Shown here: in pieces, positions 1-9,183 of the stretch
Numbering within the stretch: position 1 is the first letter of the stretch
Layout of the letters: each line of letters begins with the position of its first letter
From: Pseudomonas baetica
Lineage (GTDB): Bacteria; Pseudomonadota; Gammaproteobacteria; Pseudomonadales; Pseudomonadaceae
NCBI RefSeq assembly: GCF_019733355.1
Contig: NZ_JAIHLQ010000018.1
Span: 62,001 to 126,000, forward strand
Length of the DNA: 64,000 nucleotides
Reading direction: 5' to 3'
Position numbers and translations under genes: made by a program
The notes under the pieces: model-generated
Database searches by the model: none
What the model saw: only the letters and a program-made list of their open reading frames with translations
What the model was told of the DNA's origin: nothing

Positions 1-1515
1 TGAACCTTGCGGCTGCACCTGTAGATGCACGCGGACATAACCGTCCTGCAATGCTTCCAGACGCGCATTGCGCTGTTCATAGTAGCGGGCGAATCCGGAG
101 GCATCGCGTTTGAGACTGGAATCCAGCCCCAACACTCCGTGCTCCAGTGCATTGGAATACAACTCGGCGAGCACGCTGTACAACGCGCCGCTTTGCGCTC
201 GCAACCCATGTACTTCAAGCAGCAACTGCAACAGGTATGGCAATGGATTGAAACGCTTGAGCGTAGCGCCACGAAACTCGAAGTTAACCGACCAGTCCAG
301 CGGACAGGACTGGCCGCTGTCCGAATACATCGCCTGCGAAGGATTGGCCTGCGCAGGCTCCAGCAGGCTGATCTCGACCATGCTCACATCGTCACGCGCT
401 TCACCACGAAAATCGCACAGCGCCCGCTCGATATCCTCGAACAACCGATCAGGCTCGCGATTGGCAGCAAACACCTGCTGTAAACGCTCGACACCGAACA
501 GTTGATCATTGGCATTGCTGGTGTCGATCACCCCGTCGGACAACAGGAAAACCCGATCACCGACAGCCATCGGATAGACTTGCGTACTGTCATCGAACGC
601 CTGCGGACTCAGGACGCCCAGCGGCAGATGCCGCGCGGTCAACGGCATGCGCTCGCCGCTGGCAATCCGGTGCAGATAGCCGTCAGGCATGCCGCCGTTC
701 CAGACCTCCACCGAACGCCTCTGGAAACTCAGGCACAGCAGCGTTGCGCAGCAAAACATGTCCACCGGCAAAATACGCTTGAGCTTGGCATTCATCTCTC
801 GCAGGGTTTCGGCCAGGCCGTAGCCCTTGGCCGTCATGCCGTAAAACACTTCGGCCAACGGCATGGCACCCACCGCGGCCGGCAAGCCATGGCCGGTAAA
901 GTCGCCTAACAGCAAATACATATCGCCCGAGGGGGTATGCGCCGCCAGCAGCAGGTCACCATTGAACAGCGCATAGGGCGATTGCAAATAGCGGATATTC
1001 GGCGCACTCAGACAACCGGAATGCGCGACCTTATCAAACACCGCTTTGGCGACACGTTGCTCGTTGAGCAAATAATGATGATGTTTGGCAATCAGGTCGC
1101 GCTGTTGCAGCACAGTGGCCTGCAAACGGCGCAACCGATCCATCGCCTTGATTTTGGCGGCGAGGATGACCTGGTTATAGGGCTTCGCCAGAAAGTCGTC
1201 ACCTCCTGCCTCAAGGCAACGCGCCAGCGCTTCGCTCTCGGTCAGCGACGTGAGGAAGATGATCGGCACCAGGGTTTCCCCCGCCAGCGCCTTGATCTGT
1301 CGCGCGGCCTCGAAACCGTCCATCACCGGCATCATCGCGTCCATCAGGACAAGATCGGGCTGCTCGCGACGGAAGATATCAACGGCTTCTGTACCGTTGG
1401 CCGCTGTCACGACTTCATGGCCCTGACGACGAACGATGGTCGACAGCAGCAACCGGTCAGCGGCGCTGTCTTCGGCGATCAGGATCGTCAACGGCTCTTG
1501 CTCCTGTATGGCCAT
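1..1515 (-). CDS. hsbR: Response regulator with PP2C phosphatase and kinase-like domains (HsbR), 3' end missing
   Basis: The reading frame opens with ATG at 1515 and stays open to base 1, so 505 residues are visible and the C-terminus lies outside the window. Residues 1-125 form a receiver domain with the acceptor Asp59 in DLVLMD. A SpoIIE/PP2C-type phosphatase follows (about 190-380, with GDFTGHG and LLSDGVID), then the start of an HATPase/anti-sigma kinase region containing NALEHG. In Pseudomonas this protein sets the phosphorylation state of HsbA, which in turn binds the anti-sigma factor FlgM. The start overlaps the hsbA stop (ATGA), so the two genes are translationally coupled. The family assignment is firm; the symbol rests on domain order and neighbours. 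Confidence 0.88.
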   Translation of the reverse strand, partial: MAIQEQEPLTILIAEDSAADRLLLSTIVRRQGHEVVTAANGTEAVDIFRREQPDLVLMDAMMPVMDGFEAARQIKALAGETLVPIIFLTSLTESEALARCLEAGGDDFLAKPYNQVILAAKIKAMDRLRRLQATVLQQRDLIAKHHHYLLNEQRVAKAVFDKVAHSGCLSAPNIRYLQSPYALFNGDLLLAAHTPSGDMYLLLGDFTGHGLPAAVGAMPLAEVFYGMTAKGYGLAETLREMNAKLKRILPVDMFCCATLLCLSFQRRSVEVWNGGMPDGYLHRIASGERMPLTARHLPLGVLSPQAFDDSTQVYPMAVGDRVFLLSDGVIDTSNANDQLFGVERLQQVFAANREPDRLFEDIERALCDFRGEARDDVSMVEISLLEPAQANPSQAMYSDSGQSCPLDWSVNFEFRGATLKRFNPLPYLLQLLLEVHGLRAQSGALYSVLAELYSNALEHGVLGLDSSLKRDASGFARYYEQRNARLEALQDGYVRVHLQVQPQGS

Positions 1516-1820
1516 CAACTGATATCGAAGAGCTTGTCAAAATTGGAGATGGCGAAGATCTTGCGCACATCGCAACTACTGTTAACCACCCGCACATCCG
1601 AGTGATCGCCGCCCGCGTGATCACGCAGCAGGAGCAGCATGCCTAGTGCAGAGCTGTCGAGATAGGTGGCGTCTTTGAGGTCGACCACAATGGACTCAGG
1701 CTTAGGGCTGAGCGTCTCATAAGAATCGCGAAAATCCTTATGACGATCGAAATCGAACCGCCCCTTAATCCAGATCGTCAGTTTTTGACCATCAGGAGAT
1801 ACTTCTCTAACGACTGACAT
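1515..1820 (-). CDS. hsbA: STAS-domain anti-anti-sigma factor HsbA
   Basis: A 101-residue single STAS domain. The phosphorylatable serine lies in the motif DSSALG (Ser56/Ser57). Proteins of this family switch partners according to serine phosphorylation. P. aeruginosa HsbA binds FlgM when unphosphorylated, which frees FliA, and a diguanylate cyclase when phosphorylated. It sits just downstream of fliJ and overlaps hsbR by four bases, as in other pseudomonads. The partner roles are taken from the family and are not visible in the sequence. Confidence 0.9.
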   Translation of the reverse strand: MSVVREVSPDGQKLTIWIKGRFDFDRHKDFRDSYETLSPKPESIVVDLKDATYLDSSALGMLLLLRDHAGGDHSDVRVVNSSCDVRKIFAISNFDKLFDIS

Positions 1821-1897
1821 TGACTGGCTTCCTTGTCATTGCGAACGTGTACAAGGTTTAGCATCTGGTGAGGGTTGGAGCAAGGAGTGAAGCACGA

Positions 1898-2347
1898 TCA
1901 ATAAGGGTCATGTCGCGGCAAACGCTGGGACAACTCGTCGAGCAGCTTCTGCTCGCGCTTGTCTTCGGCACGTTGAGCTTCGTCGCGGTAGCGTTGCACC
2001 AGTTTGCGCAACCCCTCGACCCGGGCGAACGCCTGCTGCCAAGCCTCCCGCGCCTTATCCAGATTGTTCTGATGCCAGACCAGGCTCTGGCGCTGCTGAT
2101 CAACAGCGGTGTCGAGTTGCGCCAGAAAGCCCTGAAACCCGAGCAGCCACTGCCCGCTCACGCCGGTGCTGCCGCGCACGATCCATTGCTGTGAGTAATC
2201 GAGACGAAAGGCATGCAGGTCGGCGAGTTTGCTTTCGGCCACTTTTACTTGACCCTGAAAGTAACCCAAACGCTGCACGGCGGCTTTCTCGGCCTTCTCG
2301 GCCATGTCCACCACTGGCACCAGACGCGCCGCTCGACTCAGGGCCAT
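1898..2347 (-). CDS. fliJ: Flagellar export chaperone FliJ
   Basis: A 149-residue, almost wholly alpha-helical, charged protein, as expected of FliJ, the antiparallel coiled coil that inserts into the FliI hexamer and couples it to the FlhA export gate. It starts MALSRAARLVPV and ends in a highly charged tail. It follows fliI with a gap of only six bases and is clearly in the same operon. Assignment rests on length, coiled-coil composition and the conserved fliI-fliJ order, because FliJ sequences are poorly conserved. Confidence 0.93.
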   Translation of the reverse strand: MALSRAARLVPVVDMAEKAEKAAVQRLGYFQGQVKVAESKLADLHAFRLDYSQQWIVRGSTGVSGQWLLGFQGFLAQLDTAVDQQRQSLVWHQNNLDKAREAWQQAFARVEGLRKLVQRYRDEAQRAEDKREQKLLDELSQRLPRHDPY

Positions 2348-2353
2348 GATCGA

Positions 2354-3712
2354 TTAGCCGCCGGGCGCCGGGGCGAAGATCGAGGCCAGATGGTTTTCAC
2401 TGGCACCCATGTTGATGTTGTCGTTCAAGCCCTGACGCAGGTACATCGACATCGCCGGTTGCAGATTGATCGCCGTGTCGGTCTCACGATCCCCCCCCGC
2501 CACATAAGCGCCGACGCTGATCAGGTCGCGACTCTGCTGATAGCGCGACCAGTACTGCTTGAACATCTGCGCATGGTTCATGTGCTTGATGCCCACTACC
2601 GCCGGCATTACCCGACTGATCGACGCTTCGATATCGATGGCCGGGTAGTGCCCTTCCTCGGCCAGGCGCCGGGACAGCACGATGTGGCCGTCAAGTACGC
2701 CTCGGGCCGAGTCGGCAATCGGGTCCTGTTGGTCATCGCCTTCGGACAACACGGTATAGAACGCGGTAATCGACCCCCCGCCCTTCTCCGCATTACCGGC
2801 GCGCTCCACCAACTTGGGCAACTTGGCGAACACCGACGGCGGATAACCCTTGGTCGCGGGCGGCTCGCCGATGGCCAAGGCGATTTCCCGCTGGGCCTGG
2901 GCGAAACGGGTCAACGAATCCATCAGCAACAGAACGTTCTTGCCCTTGTCGCGAAAATACTCGGCGATCCGCGTGCAGTACATGGCCGCGCGCAGACGCA
3001 TCAACGGCGCATCGTCTGCTGGCGAGGCGACCACCACCGAACGCTTGAGGCCTTCTTCACCGAGGATGTGCTCGATGAACTCCTTAACTTCACGACCCCG
3101 CTCACCGATCAGACCCACGACGATAATGTCGGCCTCAGTGAAGCGAGTCATCATGCCCAGCAATACGGATTTACCGACACCGGTACCGGCGAACAGGCCC
3201 AGTCGCTGCCCCCGACCGACCGTCAACAAACCGTTGATGCAACGAATGCCCACATCCAGTGGAACACTGATCGGGTCACGGTTGAGCGGGTTGATCGTCG
3301 GGCCGTCCATCGGCACCCAGTCTTCGGCTTTCATGCCGCCCTTGCCGTCCAGCGCGCGACCTGCGCCATCGAGCACACGACCGAGCATGCTCATGCCCAT
3401 CGGCAAGCGACCGGTATCGGCCAGCGGCACCACACGAGCGCCCGGGGCGATACCGGCGACGCTGCCGACCGGCATCAAAAAGACTTTGCTACCCGAGAAA
3501 CCCATGACTTCCGCTTCAACCTGCGAGGGGTGATAGCTGTCGTCGTTGATCACCAGGCAGCGCGTGCCCATGGCTGCGCGCAGGCCTTCGGCTTCCAGCG
3601 TGAGGCCGACCATCCGCAGCAGGCGACCTTCAAGGATGGGCGCGCCGGCCATTTCGATGGCCTCGGCATAAGTGCTCAGGCGCTTGGCGAAACTGGTGCG
3701 TTCAAGGCGCAT
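2354..3712 (-). CDS. fliI: Flagellum-specific ATPase FliI
   Basis: A 452-residue F1-beta-like ATPase of the type III export apparatus. Walker A is GTGVGKS at residues 176-182 and Walker B lies in VLLLMDSLTRFAQ. The GERGREVKEF stretch typical of FliI/YscN is also present. Length matches the family. It energises export of rod, hook and filament subunits together with FliH and FliJ at the cytoplasmic face of the basal body. Its start overlaps the end of fliH by 11 bases, which suggests coupled translation. Confidence 0.98.
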   Translation of the reverse strand: MRLERTSFAKRLSTYAEAIEMAGAPILEGRLLRMVGLTLEAEGLRAAMGTRCLVINDDSYHPSQVEAEVMGFSGSKVFLMPVGSVAGIAPGARVVPLADTGRLPMGMSMLGRVLDGAGRALDGKGGMKAEDWVPMDGPTINPLNRDPISVPLDVGIRCINGLLTVGRGQRLGLFAGTGVGKSVLLGMMTRFTEADIIVVGLIGERGREVKEFIEHILGEEGLKRSVVVASPADDAPLMRLRAAMYCTRIAEYFRDKGKNVLLLMDSLTRFAQAQREIALAIGEPPATKGYPPSVFAKLPKLVERAGNAEKGGGSITAFYTVLSEGDDQQDPIADSARGVLDGHIVLSRRLAEEGHYPAIDIEASISRVMPAVVGIKHMNHAQMFKQYWSRYQQSRDLISVGAYVAGGDRETDTAINLQPAMSMYLRQGLNDNINMGASENHLASIFAPAPGG

Positions 3713-4505
3713 CGGTGGCGTCCGCGAGCGGCTCGTCTGGGGCCGCCGCCGGTTTGGCGTCCTCAGGGATATCCAGACTCAAGTCCGGCGCGGCCGGGTG
3801 CAGGGCCTGTTCGTGCAACTGATCGAACAACTTGTCCATGACCTGAGTGACGCGGGTTTCAATGCTCGCGTCGATTCGGCTTTGCGCGGTTTCAACGCGG
3901 CATCCACCCGGCATCAAGGATTCGTCCTCGACGATGCGCCAGGTTTCCTCATGACGCTCGCGCAGGGCTTTGGCCTGCTCGAAGTCCTGAGGGTTGATGT
4001 ACAAACGCACGTTGTCGACGCCCAGCGGCAATAGCTTGAGGGCGTCGCGCATGACGTGTTCGATCTGGCTCGAGTCGATGGCCAACTCGCGCTTGATCAC
4101 CTGTTTGGTGATGTGCTGCACGAGGTCGACCAAAGACTTTTCGATCTGTGTGTCTTGCTCGGCGATGGGCTCGAACAGGTGCCCCATCAATTGCTCAAGG
4201 CTGACAAGCTTCGCCTCCAAGGCCACTTCGGCCTCTTGACGCACCTTGAGCGTGGCACTGTGAAAACCTTCTTTTTCGCCGATGGCGAAGCCCTCGTTGT
4301 AGGCCTCCTGACGGATGCTTTCGAGTTCTTCCAAGGTCAGTGGCTGGACTTCTTCCAGCGGCACTTCTTCCATTTCCGGCGGTTCGGGCTCCGGTTCCGG
4401 CTCGGGTTCCGGTTTCGGCGGATCGAAACTGGGCAGTGCCCAGGACTCGAAACTGCGAACATCCCGGGCACGGATCAGATCCGTCACATCGTCATGCTTG
4501 TCCAT
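3702..4505 (-). CDS. fliH: Flagellar assembly protein FliH
   Basis: A 267-residue regulator of FliI. The N-terminal part carries a run of alternating Pro-Glu (about residues 33-45), followed by helical segments (SIRQEAYNEGFAIGEKEG) and the conserved C-terminal V/FliH domain that binds FliI. FliH keeps FliI dimeric and docks it to the C-ring. The gene sits between fliG and fliI, four bases after fliG. The C-terminal tail beyond about residue 235 is Pro/Ala/Asp-rich and probably disordered. Confidence 0.95.
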   Translation of the reverse strand: MDKHDDVTDLIRARDVRSFESWALPSFDPPKPEPEPEPEPEPPEMEEVPLEEVQPLTLEELESIRQEAYNEGFAIGEKEGFHSATLKVRQEAEVALEAKLVSLEQLMGHLFEPIAEQDTQIEKSLVDLVQHITKQVIKRELAIDSSQIEHVMRDALKLLPLGVDNVRLYINPQDFEQAKALRERHEETWRIVEDESLMPGGCRVETAQSRIDASIETRVTQVMDKLFDQLHEQALHPAAPDLSLDIPEDAKPAAAPDEPLADATDAP

Positions 4506-4509
4506 GGGC

Positions 4510-5529
4510 TTAGATCATTTCCTCGCCGCCCTTGCCACCGAGCACAATCTCGCCGGCTTCGGCCATACGACGGGCAATGGTGAGGATTTCTTTCTGTGCC
4601 GTTTCCACGTCGCTGACACGCACCGGGCCTTTGGCCTCGAGGTCGTCGCGCAACAGTTCGGCCGCACGTTTGGACATGTTCTTGAAGATTTTCTCTTTGA
4701 CGCCTTCGTCCGAACCCTTGAGGGCCAGCACCAGCACGTCGGAAGACACTTCGCGCAACAGCGCCTGAATTCCGCGGTCGTCGACATCGGCCAGGTTGTT
4801 GAACACGAACATGAGGTCTTCGATCTGACCGGACAGGTCTTCGTCGACTTCGCGGATCGAATCCATGAGCTGCCCTTCGATCGAACTGTCGAGGAAGTTC
4901 ATGATGTCCGCCGCACGCTTGATGCCACCCAGGGTGGTGCGCGAGGCGTTCGAGTTGCCGGAGAACTGCTTCTCGAGAATCTGGTTCAGTTCTTTCAGTG
5001 CCGCTGGCTGCACGGTGTTCAACGACGAGACGCGCAGGATGATGTCCAGACGCACTTTGTGGTCGAAGTTGCCGAGCACCTCACCGGCCTGATCCGGATC
5101 GAGGTACGCGACCACGATGGCCTGGATCTGCGGGTGCTCGTAACGAATCACGTCGGCAACGGCACGCGGCTCCATCCATTTCAGGCTGTCCAGGCCGCTG
5201 GTGTTGCCACCGAGCAGGATGCGGTCGATCAGGCCGTTGGCCTTGTCTTCACCCAGGGCCTGGGTGAGCATTTTGCGCACATAGTCGTCGGAACCAACGC
5301 CCAGGCTGGTCTGGTCGCCGACGATGTCGACAAACTCGCTCATGACCTGCTCGACCTGCTCGCGATGGACGTTGCCCATCTGCGCCATGGCCACACCCAC
5401 ACGCTGAACCTCTTTGGGCCCCATGTGGCGCAGCACTTGCGCAGCATCGGTCGAGCCAAGGGACAGCAGCAGAATCGCGGCTTTGTCGACCTTGTTCAGT
5501 TTGACGGTAGCGGCTCGGTTATCACTCAT
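4510..5529 (-). CDS. fliG: Flagellar motor switch protein FliG
   Basis: A 339-residue C-ring rotor protein. The EHPQ motif of the middle domain is at 131-134, and the C-terminal charged helix that meets the stator is present around the VLALKGSDEGVKEKIF segment. FliG links FliF to FliM/FliN and converts MotA conformational change into torque. The gene overlaps the end of fliF by eight bases. Length and motif order match the gammaproteobacterial family. Confidence 0.98.
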   Translation of the reverse strand: MSDNRAATVKLNKVDKAAILLLSLGSTDAAQVLRHMGPKEVQRVGVAMAQMGNVHREQVEQVMSEFVDIVGDQTSLGVGSDDYVRKMLTQALGEDKANGLIDRILLGGNTSGLDSLKWMEPRAVADVIRYEHPQIQAIVVAYLDPDQAGEVLGNFDHKVRLDIILRVSSLNTVQPAALKELNQILEKQFSGNSNASRTTLGGIKRAADIMNFLDSSIEGQLMDSIREVDEDLSGQIEDLMFVFNNLADVDDRGIQALLREVSSDVLVLALKGSDEGVKEKIFKNMSKRAAELLRDDLEAKGPVRVSDVETAQKEILTIARRMAEAGEIVLGGKGGEEMI

Positions 5530-7309
5530 CTGCGTTAATCCACTCTTTCACGACCTGAGCCACGCGACCCGGGTCTTCAGCCACCAGACTCTTGATTGCA
5601 TTCAGTTGCGCGTCATAACCCTCGCTCGGGCTCGGCAACAGAATGCTCTGCGGACCACCGAGGCTCACGCGGTCGTTGGAAAGTTCGCCGTCCAGGCCGC
5701 CCATGCCACCGAGTTCCACGTCGCTGCCCAAACCGGCCAGCTCCTTGCCTTTGCCACCGCCGGTGATGTTGTTGAGCACCGGACGCAGCACACCAAACAC
5801 CAGCACCAGGATGAACAACACACCCAGCACTTGTTTGACGATGTCCCAGAACCATGGCTGGGAGTAGAACGGAATATCGGCAATCACTTCGCCGCGCTCG
5901 GCGGAGAACGGCATGTTGATCACGCTGACGCTGTCGCCACGGCTGGCGTCGAAACCGACGGCGTCCTGCACCAGACGGGTGAAGCGCGACAATTCATCGG
6001 CGCTCCACGGCGCGCGGGTGATTTCCCCGTTGGCCGCATTGACCTTGACCTGATCGTCGACCACCACCGACACCGACAGGCGATTCAGGCGACCCTGCTG
6101 CTGTTTGGTGTGGCTGATGGAGCGATCGAGTTCGAAGTTCTTGGTGGATTGTTGACGTTTGTCAGCCGGGTACGGTGCGAGCATCGGCTGGCCGGTGGCC
6201 GGGTCCATGATCTGCTGACCGTTGGCGTCAACCAATGGTTGACCTGGCTGGATCATGCCTGCCGCAGTGGCAGCACCACCGGTGGTTTGCGGCGCCGAAG
6301 CCGGCGACGGTGGCTGGTTGCTCAGCGCCCCCGGCACACCTTGCGGGCCGTTGCTGGCGGTACGCTGCTCGTTGACCGACTGCTCGCTGCGCAACGCCGG
6401 TTGATCCGGGTTGAACTGTTCGGCAGTGGATTCGACGGCGTTGAAATCGATATCGGCCGAGACTTCGGCCTTGTAGCGGTCGTTGCCCAGTACCGGTTGC
6501 AGAATGTTGTGCACGCGCTGGGTGAGCATGCTTTCCATGCGGCGGCTGTAATCGAACTGCTTGCCGGCCATGGTCATTTCAGAGTTTTCAGCCTGATCAG
6601 AGAGCAGATTGCCCTTCTGGTCAACGACAGTGATCTGCGATTTGCTCAGCTCGGGAACGGAAGTCGCCACCAGGTTGATGATCGCCACCACCTGACCTGG
6701 CTCCAGCGAACGACCGGAGTACAGTTCAACCAGAACCGATGCACTTGGCTTGCGCTCATCACGCACGAACACCGAACTCTTCGGAATCGCCAGGTGCACG
6801 CGAGCACCCTTGACGTTGTTCAGACTGGAAATGGTGCGCGCCAGCTCACCTTCCAGACCGCGACGATAACGGGTCGCTTCCATGAACTGGCTGGTGCCCA
6901 GCCCCTGTTCCTTGTCGAGGATCTCGAAACCGATATTGCCGTCGCTGGGAGTGACACCAGCGGCAGCGAGTTTCATCCGCGCACGGGACAGGTCATCGGC
7001 CTTGACCAGCAAGGCGCCGGAATTCGGTTCGACGGTATAAGGGATGTCGGCGGAGGCCAGAGTGTCCATGACCTGTTTGGCGTCCATGCCGGCAAGGCTG
7101 CCGTACAACGGACGGTAATCCGGCTGCTGCGACCACAACACCACGGCAAAGCCAATCGCCACACTCGCAGCCAGGCCGACCAACAGGCCTACCTGACGCA
7201 GCATGGTCATCTCGGAGAGGTTTTCCAGGAAGGACAGACCGAACAGCGGCGGTTTGCCGTCTATCGGGGTGGCCTTGGCCGGAACGTTATCGGCGACTGC
7301 TTCTGCCAT
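5522..7309 (-). CDS. fliF: MS-ring protein FliF
   Basis: A 595-residue inner-membrane MS-ring subunit. One transmembrane helix lies near the N-terminus (MLRQVGLLVGLAASVAIG onwards) and a second near the C-terminus (VLGVLFILVLVFGVL), flanking the large periplasmic ring-building region. A Pro/Gly/Gln-rich linker (roughly 300-390) interrupts the periplasmic part, as usual for FliF. The short cytoplasmic tail ending in VVKEWINADE is the FliG-binding segment. It follows fliE by 15 bases in the fliEFGHIJ operon. Confidence 0.98.
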   Translation of the reverse strand: MAEAVADNVPAKATPIDGKPPLFGLSFLENLSEMTMLRQVGLLVGLAASVAIGFAVVLWSQQPDYRPLYGSLAGMDAKQVMDTLASADIPYTVEPNSGALLVKADDLSRARMKLAAAGVTPSDGNIGFEILDKEQGLGTSQFMEATRYRRGLEGELARTISSLNNVKGARVHLAIPKSSVFVRDERKPSASVLVELYSGRSLEPGQVVAIINLVATSVPELSKSQITVVDQKGNLLSDQAENSEMTMAGKQFDYSRRMESMLTQRVHNILQPVLGNDRYKAEVSADIDFNAVESTAEQFNPDQPALRSEQSVNEQRTASNGPQGVPGALSNQPPSPASAPQTTGGAATAAGMIQPGQPLVDANGQQIMDPATGQPMLAPYPADKRQQSTKNFELDRSISHTKQQQGRLNRLSVSVVVDDQVKVNAANGEITRAPWSADELSRFTRLVQDAVGFDASRGDSVSVINMPFSAERGEVIADIPFYSQPWFWDIVKQVLGVLFILVLVFGVLRPVLNNITGGGKGKELAGLGSDVELGGMGGLDGELSNDRVSLGGPQSILLPSPSEGYDAQLNAIKSLVAEDPGRVAQVVKEWINADE

Positions 7310-7324
7310 GACTCAATCTCGTCC

Positions 7325-7654
7325 TTAAACCGGCATCTGCATGATGTCTTGATAAGCCTGAACCAGTTTGTTGCGTACCTGGGTCAGAGCCTGGAACGAC
7401 ACGCTGGCTTTTTGCGAAGCGATCATCACGTCCGTCAGATCTACGCCGCTTTTACCGATTTCAAAAGCGTTAGCCAACTGATTCGACGCCTGCTGGGTAT
7501 CGCTGACTTTGTTGATCGCCTGACCGAGCATGTCGGAAAAGCTGCTGCCAGCCAGTTCAGGGACAGCGGCTGTCGATTTCGGCGCAGACATGGCATCCAT
7601 TTTCATGGCCTTCATGTCCATCATCAACCGATTAAATTCAATACCTTGGCTCAT
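7325..7654 (-). CDS. fliE: Flagellar hook-basal body complex protein FliE
   Basis: A 109-residue helical protein that joins the MS ring to the proximal rod. The C-terminal stretch SFQALTQVRNKLVQAYQDIM is the typical conserved end of FliE. It is the first gene of the fliEFGHIJ operon, with a sigma-54-type promoter about 60 bases upstream. Confidence 0.96.
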   Translation of the reverse strand: MSQGIEFNRLMMDMKAMKMDAMSAPKSTAAVPELAGSSFSDMLGQAINKVSDTQQASNQLANAFEIGKSGVDLTDVMIASQKASVSFQALTQVRNKLVQAYQDIMQMPV

Positions 7655-7715
7655 GGTCTACTCTCTTTGGCGGCCCGCAATTTTTTGACACTCACTCGGC
7701 GGGTACACAGGTGTT

Positions 7716-7731
7716 AGCAACAAGGGTGCCA
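7716..7731 (-). promoter_or_regulatory. Sigma-54 promoter of fliE operon
   Basis: On the minus strand the bases read TGGCAC-CCTTG-TTGCT. This matches the -24/-12 consensus TGGCAC-N5-TTGCW exactly, with GG and GC ten bases apart. It lies 62 bases before the fliE start. In P. aeruginosa the corresponding operon is driven by RpoN with FleR. Confidence 0.85.
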
Positions 7732-7782
7732 GCTCAGGGGCAGCCTTTTGAGAAAAGCGTTTTCAAAGCGTTGCGGTTCAGA

Positions 7783-9183
7783 TCAAGTGGCAAACAGATA
7801 GCCTTCGACATCCATCCCCGCATCGCGCATTTGCGCCAGTTTGTAACGCAAGGTGCGCGGACTGATGCCGAGTTTTTCCGCCGCTTCCTTGCGTCGCCCA
7901 CGCTCCGTGCGCAGGGTATCGATGATCATCTGAAACTCCCGGCGGCGCAGGTCATCGCCCAAGGCGCCGGCCGAATCCGCGTCGATTTCAACTTCACGAA
8001 TCACTTGTGGCCCTGGTGCTGCCACGGGCAAAGCGGCGAACGTCACGGCACCGGCCAGACAGAAATCCTGCGGCTGAATCAAACCGCCCTGCTGCAAAAT
8101 AAGTGCACGCTGAATCGCGTTATCCAGTTCACGTACGTTGCCCGGCCATGGATATCCGGTCAGGCACGCTTGCGCCTCGGGCGAGAGTTTCGCCGCGGCA
8201 TGCTTCATTTTATTGACGTGCTTGGCCAGTAACCGCTCAGCCAGCGGCAAGATATCGGCAGTGCGCTCGCGAAGTGGACGCCAAGCCAGGGGGAAAACCG
8301 ACAGGCGGTAGAAAAGATCCTCACGGAATCGCCCCGCCGCCACCTCACCTGCCAGATCGCGGTTAGTGGTGGCCACCACCCGGATATCCAGGCTGATCGG
8401 CTTGCGCGCACCGACCCGCTCGACTTCGCGCTCTTGCAGCACACGCAACAGCTTGGCCTGCAGACCGAGGGGCATCTCGGAGATTTCGTCGAGCAGGATC
8501 GTGCCGCCGTCGGCCTGTTCGAACTTGCCGGCCTGCGCCGCAATTGCCCCCGTGAACGAGCCCTTCTCGTGACCGAACAGCGTTGCTTCAAGCATGTTGT
8601 CGGGAATCGCGGCGCAATTGATCGCAATAAACGGTTGATTGGCGCGGTGGGATTGCTGGTGAATGTAGCGCGCCAGCACCTCTTTGCCCGTGCCAGACTC
8701 GCCGGAGATCAACACAGTTGAATCGCTGCGCGCGACCCGCGCGGCCAGTTCGAGCAACTGAGCACTCGCCGGTTCGACAGCAATTGGACCGTCGATGTCG
8801 CTGGTACCGAGGTTGCCCAGCGCATGTCGCGCCACCAGATCGAGTAACGCCTTAGGCTCAAACGGCTTGACCAGATAATCCGCGGCGCCCTGGCGCATCG
8901 CATCGACGGCACGCTCCACGGCGCCATGCGCCGTCATCAGCAACACCGGCAATTGCGGCTGGCGGGCGCGCAGCAGCGAAAGCAATTGATGACCGTCCAT
9001 GCCTGGCATGTTGACGTCACTGACCACCAGACTGAACGCTTCGCGCGCCACCGCCGTCAACGCCTCTTCAGCGCTGCCGACCGCGTGGTAATCATGACCG
9101 GCCAACAGCAGTGTATCGGCCAGCGCCTCACGCAATGAACGGTCATCCTCGACCAGCAGAACCTTGATACCCATGATGCTCAC
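7783..9183 (-). CDS. fleR: Sigma-54-dependent response regulator FleR
   Basis: A 466-residue NtrC-type activator. It has a receiver domain with Asp56 (LVVSDVNMPGMDG) and an AAA+ domain with Walker A GESGTGKE and Walker B GGTILLDEISEMP. A Fis-type helix-turn-helix closes the protein (RKEAAEKLGISPRTLRYKL). The sigma-54 contact loop reads GSFTGA, a conservative variant of GAFTGA. FleR, phosphorylated by FleS, activates mid-stage flagellar operons. The gene overlaps the fleS stop by four bases (ATGA). Confidence 0.97.
   Translation of the reverse strand: MSIMGIKVLLVEDDRSLREALADTLLLAGHDYHAVGSAEEALTAVAREAFSLVVSDVNMPGMDGHQLLSLLRARQPQLPVLLMTAHGAVERAVDAMRQGAADYLVKPFEPKALLDLVARHALGNLGTSDIDGPIAVEPASAQLLELAARVARSDSTVLISGESGTGKEVLARYIHQQSHRANQPFIAINCAAIPDNMLEATLFGHEKGSFTGAIAAQAGKFEQADGGTILLDEISEMPLGLQAKLLRVLQEREVERVGARKPISLDIRVVATTNRDLAGEVAAGRFREDLFYRLSVFPLAWRPLRERTADILPLAERLLAKHVNKMKHAAAKLSPEAQACLTGYPWPGNVRELDNAIQRALILQQGGLIQPQDFCLAGAVTFAALPVAAPGPQVIREVEIDADSAGALGDDLRRREFQMIIDTLRTERGRRKEAAEKLGISPRTLRYKLAQMRDAGMDVEGYLFAT

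Noticed and set aside
2213..3841. 542-codon open frame on the plus strand
   Set aside because: It lies opposite fliI and fliJ. Its translation is rich in His, Arg, Thr and Gln, the usual mark of the antisense of a G+C-rich gene.
5414..7717. 767-codon open frame on the plus strand
   Set aside because: Antisense of fliF and fliE, with no domain and His/Arg/Gln-rich composition.
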